Origin: Maricaulis sp965242785
Lineage (GTDB): Bacteria; Pseudomonadota; Alphaproteobacteria; Caulobacterales; Maricaulaceae
NCBI GenBank assembly: GCA_965242785.1
Contig: CBDETA010000001.1
Location: forward strand, 248,001 to 312,000
DNA: 64,000 bases
Direction of reading: 5' to 3'
Shown: in pieces, positions 9,884 to 18,904 of the stretch
How the letters are laid out: every line of letters begins with the position of its first letter
Position numbering within the stretch: position 1 is the first letter of the stretch
The notes under the pieces: model-generated
What the model saw: only the letters and a program-made list of their open reading frames with translations
Database searches by the model: none
Told to the model about the DNA's origin: nothing
Position numbers and translations under genes: made by a program

Positions 9884-12838
9884 ATGACGGACACGACCGC
9901 CGCTCGCGACTACAAAGACACGCTCTTCCTGCCCCAGACCGATTTTCCGATGCGCGCCGGCCTGCCGCAGCGCGAGCCGGAATGGCTGGAGCGCTGGGCA
10001 AAGCTGGACCTCTACAAGCGCCTGCGCAAGGAGTCGCAGGGCCGCAAGCGCTTCGTGCTGCATGACGGTCCGCCCTATGCCAACGGCCACATCCATATCG
10101 GCACCGGTCAGAACAAGATCCTCAAGGACATCGTCGTGCGCTCGCACCAGATGATGGGCTTTGATGCGCCCTATCGTCCGGGCTGGGACTGTCACGGCCT
10201 GCCGATCGAGTGGAAGGTCGAGCAGAATTTCCGCGCCAAGGGGCGCAACAAGGATGACATCCCGGTCAAGGAATTCCGCGCCGAATGCCGCGCCTATGCC
10301 GATGAATGGGTCGGGGTCCAGTCCGGCGAGTTCCAGCGCCTGGGTGTCAATGGCGAGTGGGATGATCCCTATCTCACCATGTCCTACGACGCCGAGGCCG
10401 CGATCGTTGCGGAATTCCTGAAATTCGTCGAGGAAGGCCTGGTCTATTGCGGCTCGGCACCGGTGATGTGGTCGCCGGTCGAGCAGACCGCCCTGGCCGA
10501 GGCCGAGGTGGAGTATCACGACAAGATCTCCACCACGATCCACGTCACCTTCCCGGTGCGCGGCGTGCGCAAGGATGGCAGCGCCATCCCGAAATCCTGT
10601 GTCGGCGCGAATGTCGTGATCTGGACCACCACGCCCTGGACCATCCCCGGCAATCGCGCGATCTGCTTCTCGCCGGAGATCAGCTACGGCCTCTACAAGG
10701 TCACCGGCGTCGATGGGGGCGATTTCACCCCCTGGGCTGCACCGGGCGATCTGCTGATCGTCGCCGATGCGCTGTGGGATGAAACCGCCAAGGCCGCCAG
10801 GATCGTCAATGCCGAGCGCATCGAGACCGTCGACCCGTCCGGCTTTGTCTGCTCGCACCCGCTGGCCGAGGCGGACAAGTACTGGAGCTATCCGGTGCCG
10901 CTGCTGCCGGGCGAGCATGTCACTGACGAGGCCGGTACTGGTTTCGTGCACACCGCGCCCAGCCATGGTGCAGAAGACTATGCCGCCTGGATGATGTTCC
11001 CGGAATGGCATGACAAGCACGAGGCCGTGCCGCACATCGTCGGGGCCGACGGCGCCTATTACGACCACATCCCGCTGTTCGCCGGCCTGCACATCATCCG
11101 CCTGGACGGCAAGAAGCAGGGCCAGGAAGGTCCGGCCAACAAGGCCGTGATCGACAAGCTGGTCGAGCTGGGCCACCTGCTGGCGCGCGGCCGGCTGGAG
11201 CACTCCTATCCGCACTCCTGGCGCTCCAAGGCGCCGGTGATTTTCCGCAACACGCCGCAATGGTTCGTCGCCATCGACCGGCCGATGAAGTCCGGCGGCA
11301 CGCTGCGCGAGAAGGCCCTGAAATCGATCAGCGAGACGGGCTGGACGCCGAAGGCGGCCGAAAACCGCATCCGCGCCATGGTCGAACAGCGTCCCGACTG
11401 GCTGGTCTCGCGCCAGCGCGCCTGGGGCGTGCCGCTGACCCTGTTCGTGGAGAAGGGCACCACCCGCGTACTCGACGACCGCAAGGTCAACCAGCGCATC
11501 ATCAAGGCCGTCGCCGAGGATGGTGCCGACGCCTGGTTCGAGCGCCCGGCGGCCGAATTCCTCGGCGAGGACTATGACGCCGACGCCTATGAGAAGATCA
11601 CCGACATCCTCGATGTCTGGTTCGACTCGGGCTGTACCCACGCCTTCGCGCTGGAGCCGCGGGCCGATCAGAAATGGCCGGCCGATCTCTATCTGGAAGG
11701 CTCCGACCAGCACCGCGGCTGGTTCCAGTCCTCCCTGCTGCAAAGCTGCGGCACGCGTGGCCGGGCGCCCTATGACAATGTGCTCACGCACGGTTTCGTC
11801 ATGGCCGGCGATGGCCGCAAGATGTCGAAATCCCTCGGCAATACGCTGGCCCCGAACGAGATCGCCAAGAAGTACGGCATCGAGATCATGCGCCTGTGGG
11901 TGTCCGCCCAGGACTTCACCGACGATCTGCGCATCTCCGAGGAGATCCTGCAGACCTCGGTCGATGCCTATCGCAAGATGCGCAACACGATGCGCTATCT
12001 CCTGGGCGCGCTGCACGGCTATGACGAGCAGGTCGAACGCCTGCCGGCAGACCGCATGCCCTCGCTGGAGCGCTGGGTGCTGCACCGTCTGCACGAGCTG
12101 GATGGCGTCGTCCGCGCGGGCTACAAGGCCTATGATTTCAAGAAGGTCTATTCGGCGCTGTTCAATTTCTGCGTCGTCGACCTCTCGGCCTTCTATCTCG
12201 ATGTGCGCAAGGACAGCCTCTATTGCGACCGTCCGGACAGTGACCGCCGCCGCGCCTGCCGCACGGTGATGCACGAGATCTTCATGCGCCTGACCGCCTG
12301 GCTGGCGCCGATCATGCCGTTCACGATGGAGGAGTGCTGGCTGTCACGCTTCCCGTCCGAGGATGACAGCGTGCACCTGCACACCTTCCCGAACACGCCG
12401 GCCGACTGGCACAATGGCGCCCTGGCCGAGAACTGGCGCACCATCCGCCGCCTGCGTCGCGTCGTCACCGGCGCGCTGGAAGTGGAGCGCCGCGAGAAGC
12501 GCATCGGGTCCTCGCTGGAAGCCGCGCCGCGCGTGCATGTCACCGATCCGGCCTTCCGGGCTGCCATGAAGGCCGAGGCGCCGGGCGGGGATGTCGACGC
12601 GTTCCTCGCCGAGATCGCCATCACCTCGCAGGCCTATCTGATCGACGGGCCGGCCGACAGCGATGCCTTCCGCATCGACGACATCGCCGATGTCGCCGTG
12701 GTTCCGGCCAAGGCGGAAGGCGCCAAATGTGCCCGCTCGTGGAAATATTCGCCGGACGTGGGGGCCGACAGCCGCTATCCCGAGCTGAGCCCGCGCGATG
12801 CCGATGCGGTGGCCTTCTGGGACGCACAGCATGGCTGA
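9884..12838 (+). CDS. ileS: Isoleucyl-tRNA synthetase
   Basis: The 984-residue class Ia synthetase has HIHIG near residue 69 (HIGH motif), the CP1 editing domain (TTTPWTIPGN, GTGFVHTAPSHG) and KMSKSLGN. The C-terminal zinc region keeps only the first cysteine (GAKCARSWKY); the distal Cys pair of E. coli-type enzymes is absent, as is frequent in alphaproteobacteria. It charges tRNA-Ile. Its stop overlaps the lspA start by 8 nt, indicating translational coupling. The ~190-nt upstream gap holds no evident leader peptide. Confidence 0.99.
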   Translation: MTDTTAARDYKDTLFLPQTDFPMRAGLPQREPEWLERWAKLDLYKRLRKESQGRKRFVLHDGPPYANGHIHIGTGQNKILKDIVVRSHQMMGFDAPYRPGWDCHGLPIEWKVEQNFRAKGRNKDDIPVKEFRAECRAYADEWVGVQSGEFQRLGVNGEWDDPYLTMSYDAEAAIVAEFLKFVEEGLVYCGSAPVMWSPVEQTALAEAEVEYHDKISTTIHVTFPVRGVRKDGSAIPKSCVGANVVIWTTTPWTIPGNRAICFSPEISYGLYKVTGVDGGDFTPWAAPGDLLIVADALWDETAKAARIVNAERIETVDPSGFVCSHPLAEADKYWSYPVPLLPGEHVTDEAGTGFVHTAPSHGAEDYAAWMMFPEWHDKHEAVPHIVGADGAYYDHIPLFAGLHIIRLDGKKQGQEGPANKAVIDKLVELGHLLARGRLEHSYPHSWRSKAPVIFRNTPQWFVAIDRPMKSGGTLREKALKSISETGWTPKAAENRIRAMVEQRPDWLVSRQRAWGVPLTLFVEKGTTRVLDDRKVNQRIIKAVAEDGADAWFERPAAEFLGEDYDADAYEKITDILDVWFDSGCTHAFALEPRADQKWPADLYLEGSDQHRGWFQSSLLQSCGTRGRAPYDNVLTHGFVMAGDGRKMSKSLGNTLAPNEIAKKYGIEIMRLWVSAQDFTDDLRISEEILQTSVDAYRKMRNTMRYLLGALHGYDEQVERLPADRMPSLERWVLHRLHELDGVVRAGYKAYDFKKVYSALFNFCVVDLSAFYLDVRKDSLYCDRPDSDRRRACRTVMHEIFMRLTAWLAPIMPFTMEECWLSRFPSEDDSVHLHTFPNTPADWHNGALAENWRTIRRLRRVVTGALEVERREKRIGSSLEAAPRVHVTDPAFRAAMKAEAPGGDVDAFLAEIAITSQAYLIDGPADSDAFRIDDIADVAVVPAKAEGAKCARSWKYSPDVGADSRYPELSPRDADAVAFWDAQHG

Positions 12839-13427
12839 CCTGATGGGCGATATCCGGCGCCGCGTCTCGGCGCCGGCCGCCCGAATCGGCCTCGGCCTGG
12901 CCGGCGGCATCCTGATGCTCGACCAGCTGACCAAATGGCTGGTGCTGGACCGGCTCAACTTCTCGCCGCCCGGCTGTCTGGATTTCCAGCGCGCCGACCC
13001 GGCCGAACGCATGGGCCTGGCCAATACCTGCGGCCATATCGAGGTATCGCCGGTCTTCGACCTGACCATGGTGTGGAACAAGGGCGTCAGCTTCGGCCTG
13101 TTTGCAGCGGATACCTGGGTCGGCCGGACGATCCTGGTCGGCTTTTCGGTGCTCGTCGCGGCCGGACTGATCGCCGGGCTGATGAATTGGGGGCCGATGC
13201 GGGCCGTGCGCCGGCTGCAGGCCGTGGCCTTCGGCTTCATCATCGGCGGCGCGCTGGGCAATGCGATCGACCGGACGCTCTATGGCGCCGTGGTCGATTT
13301 CCTCGACTTTTCAGATGCCTACTTCCCCTATGTCTTCAATGTTGCGGATGTCGGGATCAATCTCGGCGTCGCCGCCATCATCGCGGACATCTTCCTCAAC
13401 GATCGCAAATCACCGCCCGCGCGTTAG
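12831..13427 (+). CDS. lspA: Lipoprotein signal peptidase (signal peptidase II)
   Basis: The 198-residue inner-membrane aspartyl protease has four hydrophobic segments (starting near residues 15, 95, 125 and 170). The two catalytic Asp regions are GGALGNAIDR and FNVADVGIN. It removes the signal peptide of prolipoproteins such as those encoded nearby (DUF3035 protein, OmpA-like lipoprotein). The N-terminal periplasmic loop (about 38-70, with LANTCGHIEV) is longer than in E. coli. The start ATG lies inside the last codons of ileS (8-nt overlap). Confidence 0.97.
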   Translation: MADLMGDIRRRVSAPAARIGLGLAGGILMLDQLTKWLVLDRLNFSPPGCLDFQRADPAERMGLANTCGHIEVSPVFDLTMVWNKGVSFGLFAADTWVGRTILVGFSVLVAAGLIAGLMNWGPMRAVRRLQAVAFGFIIGGALGNAIDRTLYGAVVDFLDFSDAYFPYVFNVADVGINLGVAAIIADIFLNDRKSPPAR

Positions 13428-13500
13428 GGTGGGATGCGGGGTAGAGAAGACCGCCGCACTTGGATTATACTGATCGCAACAATCTACGGAGCTCGACGAG

Positions 13501-14043
13501 ATGCGTTTGCGTACTGCACTTCTGGCCCTTGCCGGTGCCAGCCTGGCCCTGGCGGGCTGTTCCAGCGTTCCCCAGGCTCTCGGCAATAACCGGGTCACAC
13601 CGGACGAGTTCCGCACCGTCACCATCGCGCCCCTCACCGTGCCGCCGGAATACAATCTGCGTCCGCCGCGTCCGGGTGAGCCGCGCCCCGACGAAATCTA
13701 CCCGGACCAGCAGGCCCGCGCCGCCCTTCTGGGCGAACAGGCCAATTTCGCCGGTTCCGACGGCGAAGCCCTGCTGGTCGCCCAGGCCGGCGGTGGCGCG
13801 GCCGACCCCTTCATCCGCTCCATCATCGACGGCGAGACGGCCGGTGTGGTGCGCAAGTCGCGTGGCTTTGCCGACATGATCATGTTCTGGCGCGATGGCG
13901 AGTATCGTCCGCCGGTCGATGCCACGCCGCTGGACGCCGAAGCGGAAGCCCAGGCCCAGGAGCGAATCCGTGGCGTGACGGGTGGCGGCCAGGTCGAGAT
14001 CGAGCGCGACCGTAACCTGCTGCCCAAACTGCCGGGCCTCTGA
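13501..14043 (+). CDS. DUF3035 lipoprotein, BamF-type
   Basis: The 180-residue lipoprotein (signal MRLRTALLALAGASLALAGC, Cys20) carries the motif TPDEFRTVTIAPLTVPPEYNL. Its PDE..V..APL.VPP core is shared by BamC and by the alphaproteobacterial BAM subunit called BamF. A role in outer-membrane beta-barrel assembly is therefore likely by family. It lies after lspA, the enzyme needed for its own maturation, and ends at a GAAA-loop hairpin immediately before mutL. The BamF assignment is from memory of the DUF3035 family and should be checked by profile search. Confidence 0.75.
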   Translation: MRLRTALLALAGASLALAGCSSVPQALGNNRVTPDEFRTVTIAPLTVPPEYNLRPPRPGEPRPDEIYPDQQARAALLGEQANFAGSDGEALLVAQAGGGAADPFIRSIIDGETAGVVRKSRGFADMIMFWRDGEYRPPVDATPLDAEAEAQAQERIRGVTGGGQVEIERDRNLLPKLPGL

Positions 14044-14078
14044 GCCTCGCAGTTTGCCCTACCTGACTTGACCGACTC

Positions 14079-14102
14079 AGGGCCAGCCGAAAGGCTGGCC
14101 CT
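14079..14102 (+). terminator. GAAA-loop hairpin between the DUF3035 gene and mutL
   Basis: A perfect 10-bp stem (AGGGCCAGCC at 14079-14088, GGCTGGCCCT at 14093-14102) is closed by a GAAA tetraloop. The tail (ATGTCTTTG) is only weakly T-rich, so termination may be partial. The stem abuts an ATG at 14103, which argues that mutL starts at 14127 instead. Confidence 0.6.
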
Positions 14103-14126
14103 ATGTCTTTGCCCGACAGCCCGACC

Positions 14127-16004
14127 ATGAACGCACCCATCATCCGCCGCCTGCCGCCGGAAACCGTCAACCGGATCGCCGCCGGCGAGGTGGTCGAACG
14201 CCCGTCCTCGGTGATCAAGGAACTGGTCGAGAACGCGCTGGACGCCGGCTCGACGCGGATCGACATCACCGTCGAGGGCGGCGGCCTGGTACGCCTGGTG
14301 GTCGAGGACAATGGCAAGGGAATGAGCGCCGAGGAGCTGGCCCTGGCCATCGAGCGCCATGCCACCTCCAAGCTTCCCGTGGGCGAAGACGGACAGGACG
14401 ACCTGCTCAACATCTCCACCATGGGCTTTCGCGGCGAGGCATTGCCCTCCATCGGCTCCATCGCCCGCCTGTCGATCACCAGCCAGCCACGCGGCGCGGG
14501 TGATGCCCACACCATCACGGTCGAGGGCGGCCAGACCCATGGCGTCGCCCCGGCGGCACCGCTGGGGCGGGGCGGCACGCGGATCGAGGTGCGCGACCTT
14601 TTCTACGCCACCCCGGCCCGCCTGAAATTCCTCAAGAGCGAGCGCAGCGAGAACACGGCGATGGCCGACATCGTCAAGCGCCTCGCCATGTCGCGGCCCG
14701 ATGTCGGCTTCTTCCTTACCCTGGATGGCCGCAAGCGCCTGGCAGTCGCGGCAGAACGGGGCGAGGGCAGCGAGGCCCGCAAGGCGCGCATGTCCGCCAT
14801 GCTGGGCGCGGATTTCGGCGACAATGCTCTGGAAGTCGACCAGGAGCGCGAGGGCATCCGCGTCTCCGGATTTGCCAGCCTGCCCACCTTCTCGCGCGGC
14901 AATGCGGCGCACCAGTTTCTCTTCGTCAATGGCCGCACCGTGCACGACAAGCTGCTGCACGGTGCTATTCGTGGGGCCTATCAGGACTTTCTCGCCCGTG
15001 ACCGCCACCCGGTCGTGGCGCTGAATGTCGATCTGCCGACCCACATGGTCGATGTGAATGTCCACCCGGCCAAGGCCGAAGTGCGCTTTCGCGATGCCGG
15101 TCTGGTGCGCGGCCTGATCGTCGGCTCCCTGCGCCACGCCCTGGCGGCTGCTGGGCACCGGGCCTCGACCACGGTGGCCGGTTTCGCGCTGGGCCGGGTC
15201 CGTCCGGAAGGTGTCCAGCCGCAGCCGCACCAATACCAGTCCGCCGCCGGCCAGGTCGCCGGCTGGGGGCGTCCGTCACAACCCGTCCAGGACCGCGTCT
15301 TCGATCCCGGCATGTCCGCCCGGGTCGAGCCGGATGCGTCAGGCCCGCCGGAACCCGTCGGCTTCGGCGAGGCGCCGCAGCCCGGCCTGGCGCCGGATCC
15401 CGCTGCCGCTGCGCCGCCGCCCGACTGGCCCCTGGGCGTTGCCCGCGCGCAATTGCACGAGACCTATGTCATCGCCCAGACGGCCGACGGCATCGTCATC
15501 GTCGACCAGCACGCCGCCCACGAACGCCTCGTCTATGAGCGCATGAAGAAGATGATCGCCGAGACCGGCGTCCAGCGGCAGCAATTGCTGGTGCCCGAGA
15601 TCGTCGATCTCGACGAGGCCGAAGCCCGCCGTCTCCTGGATCGCGCCGCAGAGCTGGAGGAAATGGGTCTCGTCATCGAGGCCTTCGGCCAGGGTGCCAT
15701 CGCCGTGCGCGAAACCCCGGCGCTGCTGAAGAAACTCGACGTCCAGGGCCTGATCCGCGACCTCGCCGACGACCTGGCCGAATACGACCAGGCGCTGTCG
15801 CTGAAGGAAAAACTGGAAGACGTCGTCGGCACCATGGCCTGCCACGGCTCCGTCCGCTCCGGCCGCCGCCTCACCGGTGAAGAAATGAACGCCCTCCTGC
15901 GCGAAATGGAAGCCACACCCCATTCCGGCCAGTGCAATCACGGTCGCCCGACCTATGTGGAGTTGAAGCTTTCGGACATCGAGCGGCTGTTCGGGCGGCG
16001 GTAG
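14127..16004 (+). CDS. mutL: DNA mismatch repair protein MutL
   Basis: The 625-residue GHKL ATPase starts at APIIRRLPPETVNRIAAGEV and has ENALDAGS (Mg-binding Glu/Asn), DNGKGM and TMGFRGEALPSI. A variable Pro-rich linker (about 345-435) leads to the C-terminal dimerisation domain. That domain has DQHAAHERLVYE and a CHGSVRSG end, the family features of non-endonucleolytic-type alphas. It coordinates MutS with downstream repair nucleases. An earlier in-frame ATG at 14103 sits against a hairpin, so 14127 is preferred. It converges with the minus-strand rsmD gene. Confidence 0.97.
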   Translation: MNAPIIRRLPPETVNRIAAGEVVERPSSVIKELVENALDAGSTRIDITVEGGGLVRLVVEDNGKGMSAEELALAIERHATSKLPVGEDGQDDLLNISTMGFRGEALPSIGSIARLSITSQPRGAGDAHTITVEGGQTHGVAPAAPLGRGGTRIEVRDLFYATPARLKFLKSERSENTAMADIVKRLAMSRPDVGFFLTLDGRKRLAVAAERGEGSEARKARMSAMLGADFGDNALEVDQEREGIRVSGFASLPTFSRGNAAHQFLFVNGRTVHDKLLHGAIRGAYQDFLARDRHPVVALNVDLPTHMVDVNVHPAKAEVRFRDAGLVRGLIVGSLRHALAAAGHRASTTVAGFALGRVRPEGVQPQPHQYQSAAGQVAGWGRPSQPVQDRVFDPGMSARVEPDASGPPEPVGFGEAPQPGLAPDPAAAAPPPDWPLGVARAQLHETYVIAQTADGIVIVDQHAAHERLVYERMKKMIAETGVQRQQLLVPEIVDLDEAEARRLLDRAAELEEMGLVIEAFGQGAIAVRETPALLKKLDVQGLIRDLADDLAEYDQALSLKEKLEDVVGTMACHGSVRSGRRLTGEEMNALLREMEATPHSGQCNHGRPTYVELKLSDIERLFGRR

Positions 16005-16043
16005 GTCCTTGGTTGGCGCGGCGAAGCCGCCCAACAAAAATAC

Positions 16044-16604
16044 CTAGCCCCGCGTCAGGAACAGCACTTTCGCCGCGCCGTATTCCTTCACCACCTGGCG
16101 CTCCCATCCCGGCGTCTGCGGGTCTTCATCCACACCCACTTCCAGCACCGCCACAGCGTCCTCGCTGACCCATTTGCCCTCGATCAGCTTGGCCAGCGTC
16201 TTCTCGCCCAGGCCGTGGCCATAGGGCGGGTCGAGGAAGGCCAGGTTGAAGGGGGCGCCGACATTGGCGGGTTTTTCGCCCAGTGCGGTGGCGTCGCGGC
16301 GGTGGATGCGGGTGATGCCGAAGAGTTGCAGCGTGTCGACATTGTCGCGGATCGCGCCGCGCGCCTCGGCGGCCATCTCCACGAACAGGCAGAAGGCGGC
16401 CCCGCGCGAGACGGCTTCCAGGCCCAGCGCGCCGGAGCCGGCATAAAGATCGATCACCCGGGCCCCCTCGACGGCCGGGCACCAGTCGGCGTGCTCGATC
16501 ACATTGAACATGTTCTCCCGCGCCCGGTCCGAGGTCGGACGGGTGGAGCGGCCCTTGGGCGCGACAATGGCGCGATTGCGGAACCTGCCGCCGACAATGC
16601 GCAT
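16044..16604 (-). CDS. rsmD: 16S rRNA (guanine966-N2)-methyltransferase
   Basis: The 186-residue protein starts MRIVGGRFRNR and has the Rossmann SAM motif VIDLYAGSGALGLEAVSRG. It has the N-methylating motif FLDPPYGHG (DPPY). It modifies G966 of 16S rRNA during 30S assembly. The ATG lies 4 nt after the stop of the upstream pseudouridine synthase, so the two rRNA-modification genes form one operon. The frame stays open for a further 150 codons upstream through the RGG-repeat tail of that gene. That extension is a composition artefact. Confidence 0.95.
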   Translation of the reverse strand: MRIVGGRFRNRAIVAPKGRSTRPTSDRARENMFNVIEHADWCPAVEGARVIDLYAGSGALGLEAVSRGAAFCLFVEMAAEARGAIRDNVDTLQLFGITRIHRRDATALGEKPANVGAPFNLAFLDPPYGHGLGEKTLAKLIEGKWVSEDAVAVLEVGVDEDPQTPGWERQVVKEYGAAKVLFLTRG

Positions 16605-16608
16605 CGGA

Positions 16609-17940
16609 TCAGTGCCCGCCGCGCGGCTTGCCGGGGCCGCCACGCGGACGATCGCCACCCGGGCGGCCGGAACCGCCGGACGGACGATTGCCACCGGACG
16701 GGCCACCGCGATTGGGGCCGCCGCGATTGGGGGCACCCCGGTTCGAACCCTCGCGGTTCGGGCCGTCACGACCCGGACCACCGCGGCTGGCTCCACCACC
16801 GGGGCCACCAGCAGGGCCACCTCGGCTCGGACCAGTCCGGTTCGGCCCATCGCCCCGTGCCGGACGATCGGAACGCAGTCCATCGCCACTGCGCGACGGA
16901 CGATCCGGACGCTCACCCCGGTTGGGGCGCTCGCCGCGTCCAGCGCTTTCGCCACGCGCGGGCCCACCGGTGCGGTTGCCACGCTCCGTGCGGGCCGGAC
17001 CGCCGGTTCGCGAGAGGGCATCACTGCGGGTCGAGCGCGGGGCGTTCGGTCGGCCGCGGGCACGCTTCAAGGGCTTGGCACCATCCTCGTCACCGGCTTC
17101 CTTGGGCAGGCCGGGCTGGCCCGGTCCGCCCATCTTGCGGCCCACCGGCCGCTTGCCGGGGCGCTGCGGGCGCTTCTTGGCCACGGCTTCACCCGTGGTC
17201 GCGGCCATTTCGACCAGGTGTCCGGCCTGGTCGCGCAGCACGCGTCCGGGCACGGCCTTGATCTCGCCGCGCGCCAGATCGCCCAGCTGGAAGGGGCCAT
17301 AGGCGGTCCGGATCAGACGGTTCACCTTCAGGCCGACACTGTCCAGCGCCTTGCGGACCTCGCGATTCTTGCCTTCGCGGATGCCGATATCCAGCCAGAT
17401 GTTCGAGCCGGTCTCGCGCTCGATCTCCACTTCCATCGGGCCGTATTTGATGCCTTCCACAGTGACACCGGCGCGCAGCTTGGCCACCGCCGCCTCGTCG
17501 ATCGAACCGAAGGCGCGGGCGCGATAGCGGCGCATCCAGGCTGTCGAGGGCAGTTCCAGCGCGCGGGCGAGGGCGCCGTCATTGGTCAGCAGCAACAGGC
17601 CTTCCGAGGTCAGGTCAAGCCGGCCGACGGAGATAACACGGCCGATTTCCTTGGGGATGGCGTCGAACACCGTCTCGCGGCCTTCCGGATCGGCATGAGT
17701 GGTCACCAGACCGGCCGGCTTGTGATAGCGCCAAAGCCGCGTCGCCGCAGGCGGTTCAACGCGCTTGCCGTCGACCTCGATCGTGTCGCTGGACGAGACC
17801 TTGGTGGCCGGCGTGTCCAGCGTCTTGCCATTGACCTTCACGCGCCCGGCCTCGATCAGGCGCTCGACCTCGCGCCGCGAGGCCACCCCGGCCCGGGCGA
17901 GATATTTGGCGATGCGCTCGGAGGCTTCGGTATCGGACAT
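16609..17940 (-). CDS. rluB: RluB/RsuA-family 23S rRNA pseudouridine synthase with RGG-rich tail
   Basis: The 443-residue protein has an N-terminal S4 RNA-binding domain (about 7-55: RIAKYLARAGVASRRE). The catalytic domain follows (about 68-245), with the active Asp in SVGRLDLTSEGLLLLTND and with GKNREVRK. An unusual extension of about 195 residues then consists of degenerate Arg-Gly-Gly-Pro repeats, ending GGPGKPRGGH. RluB isomerises U2605 of 23S rRNA. The tail is probably disordered and RNA-binding. Such tails occur in alphaproteobacterial members, but this one is nearly half the protein. It is followed after 4 nt by rsmD. Confidence 0.92.
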   Translation of the reverse strand: MSDTEASERIAKYLARAGVASRREVERLIEAGRVKVNGKTLDTPATKVSSSDTIEVDGKRVEPPAATRLWRYHKPAGLVTTHADPEGRETVFDAIPKEIGRVISVGRLDLTSEGLLLLTNDGALARALELPSTAWMRRYRARAFGSIDEAAVAKLRAGVTVEGIKYGPMEVEIERETGSNIWLDIGIREGKNREVRKALDSVGLKVNRLIRTAYGPFQLGDLARGEIKAVPGRVLRDQAGHLVEMAATTGEAVAKKRPQRPGKRPVGRKMGGPGQPGLPKEAGDEDGAKPLKRARGRPNAPRSTRSDALSRTGGPARTERGNRTGGPARGESAGRGERPNRGERPDRPSRSGDGLRSDRPARGDGPNRTGPSRGGPAGGPGGGASRGGPGRDGPNREGSNRGAPNRGGPNRGGPSGGNRPSGGSGRPGGDRPRGGPGKPRGGH

Positions 17941-17978
17941 GCTTGACCCTTGTGGCTGGTCGCTCTAACCCGCCGACG

Positions 17979-18446
17979 ATGACGGACCCGCGCGATACAC
18001 GTTTTATGACCCGAGCGCTAGAACTGGCGCATGCGGCGGCTGAGGCCGGCGAAGCGCCGATCGGTGCGCTCGTGGTTGATCCGGCGACGGATGAGATCAT
18101 CGCCGAGGGCCATAATGGCCCGATTGCCGGTGATGACCCAACCGCCCATGCCGAAATCCTGGCCCTGCGCGCGGCCGCGGCCAAGCGGGGCAATTACCGT
18201 CTCACGGGTCTGGAACTCTATGTGACGCTGGAACCCTGTGCGATGTGTGCCGGCGCGATCAGCCATGCCCGCATCGGCCGCCTCGTCTATGGTGCCCCGG
18301 ATGCCAAGGGCGGGGCGGTGGCGCACGGCCCTGCCTTTTTCTCCCAGCCGACCTGCCACTGGCGTCCCGAGGTGGTTTCGGGAATTCTGGCTGATGAGAG
18401 CGCGACCCTGCTGCGGGGGTTCTTCCGCGCCCGCCGCAAGGGATAG
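17979..18446 (+). CDS. tadA: tRNA-specific adenosine deaminase
   Basis: The 155-residue CDA-fold protein carries the zinc/catalytic motifs TAHAEILA (His and Glu) and PCAMCAGA (two Cys). It also has TGLELYVTLE and the C-terminal LLRGFFRARRK typical of TadA. It converts A34 to inosine in tRNA-Arg(ACG). The ATG at 17979 gives the standard N-terminus; an upstream TTG is less likely. It is divergent from rluB (38 nt apart) and followed after 4 nt by a TfoX-N gene. Confidence 0.93.
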   Translation: MTDPRDTRFMTRALELAHAAAEAGEAPIGALVVDPATDEIIAEGHNGPIAGDDPTAHAEILALRAAAAKRGNYRLTGLELYVTLEPCAMCAGAISHARIGRLVYGAPDAKGGAVAHGPAFFSQPTCHWRPEVVSGILADESATLLRGFFRARRKG

Positions 18447-18450
18447 CGAC

Positions 18451-18783
18451 ATGGCCTTTGATCCGGACCTGGTCGACCGCATGGAAGCCGCGCTCGTCGC
18501 GCTGGGCGCGCAGCCGGTGCGTCGGCGCATGTTTGGCGGTGTCGCGCTGATGGTGAACGGGAATATGTGTTTCGGCACGTCGCGCGACGAGCTCCACGCC
18601 CGGGTCGGGCCGGACGCCTATGCCGACGCCCTGGCCCGGCCGGGGGCTCGCGAGATGGACGTCACCGGCCGGGTGATGAAGGGCTGGGTTACCGTTGATG
18701 GCCCGTCCGACCTCACCGAGGACGACCTCGCGGCCTGGGCCCGGCTGAGTTTCGACTTCGTGCGGACCCTGCCTGCGAAGTAG
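18451..18783 (+). CDS. TfoX/Sxy N-terminal domain protein
   Basis: The 110-residue protein matches the TfoX_N fold: RRRMFGGVALMVNGNMCFG early and MKGWVTVDGPSDL later. Sxy/TfoX regulates competence in gammaproteobacteria, but short stand-alone TfoX_N proteins in alphaproteobacteria have no proven role. It lies 4 nt downstream of tadA and is probably co-transcribed. The C-terminal TfoX domain is absent. Confidence 0.85.
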   Translation: MAFDPDLVDRMEAALVALGAQPVRRRMFGGVALMVNGNMCFGTSRDELHARVGPDAYADALARPGAREMDVTGRVMKGWVTVDGPSDLTEDDLAAWARLSFDFVRTLPAK

Positions 18784-18904
18784 TCAGGAAGGCTTCGACC
18801 GCATTTCGGCGAAGCGCGAATAAACGAAGCTGTCACAAAACCTTATCTTGAAAGGAATCGGTACACGGACGAAGAGAAGCGCGTCCTTTTCGGAGCGCCC
18901 TGAC

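Noticed and set aside
9800..12274. 824-codon minus-strand open frame across ileS
   Set aside because: It is fully antisense to a textbook ileS, shows no domain, and its His/Asp/Gly-rich composition is that of a reverse-strand shadow in GC-rich DNA.
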